Shown here: in pieces, positions 42,089-42,094 of the stretch
Layout of the letters: every line of letters begins with the position of its first letter
Position numbering within the stretch: position 1 is the first letter of the stretch
NCBI GenBank assembly: GCA_964437725.1
Contig: CAYTIB010000094.1
Coordinates: forward strand, 1-42,094
Reading direction: 5' to 3'
Source: CAYTIB01 sp964437725
GTDB lineage: Bacteria; UBA8248; JACPRG01; G963555815
Length of the DNA: 42,094 nt
Translations under genes and position numbers: made by a program
The notes under the pieces: model-generated
Databases searched by the model: none
Told to the model about the DNA's origin: nothing
Seen by the model: only the letters and a program-made list of their open reading frames with translations

Positions 42089-42094
42089 GGGAAC

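Noticed and set aside
1..42094. CRISPR arrays, insertion sequences, prophage genes
   Set aside because: I saw no regularly spaced repeats, transposase-like proteins or terminal inverted repeats with target duplications.

Overview
The window looks like a chromosome segment from a Gram-negative, isoprenoid-by-MEP bacterium of moderate GC. Gene content (many amidohydrolases, luciferase-like monooxygenases, NMT1-type ABC transporters, UbiD, EamA exporters) and the order PIN/TRAM-ispD-ispF-cysS-rlmB-tRNA resemble Desulfobacterota, Tectomicrobia or Binatota-like environmental lineages. This placement is an inference from gene content and order and is weak at phylum level.

Layout. 1-4 kb: the truncated start of an NMT1-type binding protein, folB, an AbrB-like protein, a cupin, a luciferase-like oxidoreductase and a hydroxyisobutyrate-dehydrogenase-type reductase. 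4-11.7 kb (+): a probable aromatic or heteroaromatic degradation set: a two-domain VOC dioxygenase-like protein, a cupin, a class II lyase of the carboxymuconate-cycloisomerase/adenylosuccinate-lyase type, an ACMSD-type amidohydrolase, a strong terminator, a molybdenum hydroxylase large subunit and an M24 metalloenzyme. 12.5-16.6 kb (+): another ACMSD-type amidohydrolase and three tandem EamA transporters. 16.6-33.7 kb (-): a long one-strand series: hypothetical membrane protein, cyclic amidohydrolase, AhpD-like protein, ABC transporter (ATPase, permease, binding protein), AMP-forming ligase, opine-dehydrogenase-like protein, luciferase-like oxidoreductase, UbiD decarboxylase, second cyclic amidohydrolase, hydroxypyruvate isomerase, nitrilase homologue, Rieske ferredoxin and a third ACMSD-type amidohydrolase. 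34-36 kb: a second, canonical nitrilase and a methyltransferase. 36-42 kb: tRNA-Arg(CCG), then housekeeping genes moaC, PIN/TRAM, ispD, ispF, cysS, rlmB and a degenerate tRNA-Thr.

The clearest unusual feature is at 30730-31269 (-). An AhpD-like gene is interrupted by one in-frame UGA exactly where the second cysteine of the redox CxxC should be (C-G-Y-U). A perfect 6-bp hairpin with a GGUCA loop follows the UGA at the position expected of a bacterial SECIS element. I read it as a selenoprotein of about 179 residues that ordinary gene calling would split into two short ORFs.

How the genes may work together: the ABC system would import a small N-containing or aromatic compound. The two deaminase-type amidohydrolases, the flavin/F420-type oxidoreductases and the nitrilases would deaminate, open and hydrolyse it. 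UbiD and the ACMSD-type amidohydrolases would decarboxylate intermediates. The lyase, isomerase and reductase would feed fragments into central metabolism. The individual family calls are sound; the pathway is a hypothesis and no substrate can be read from the sequence.
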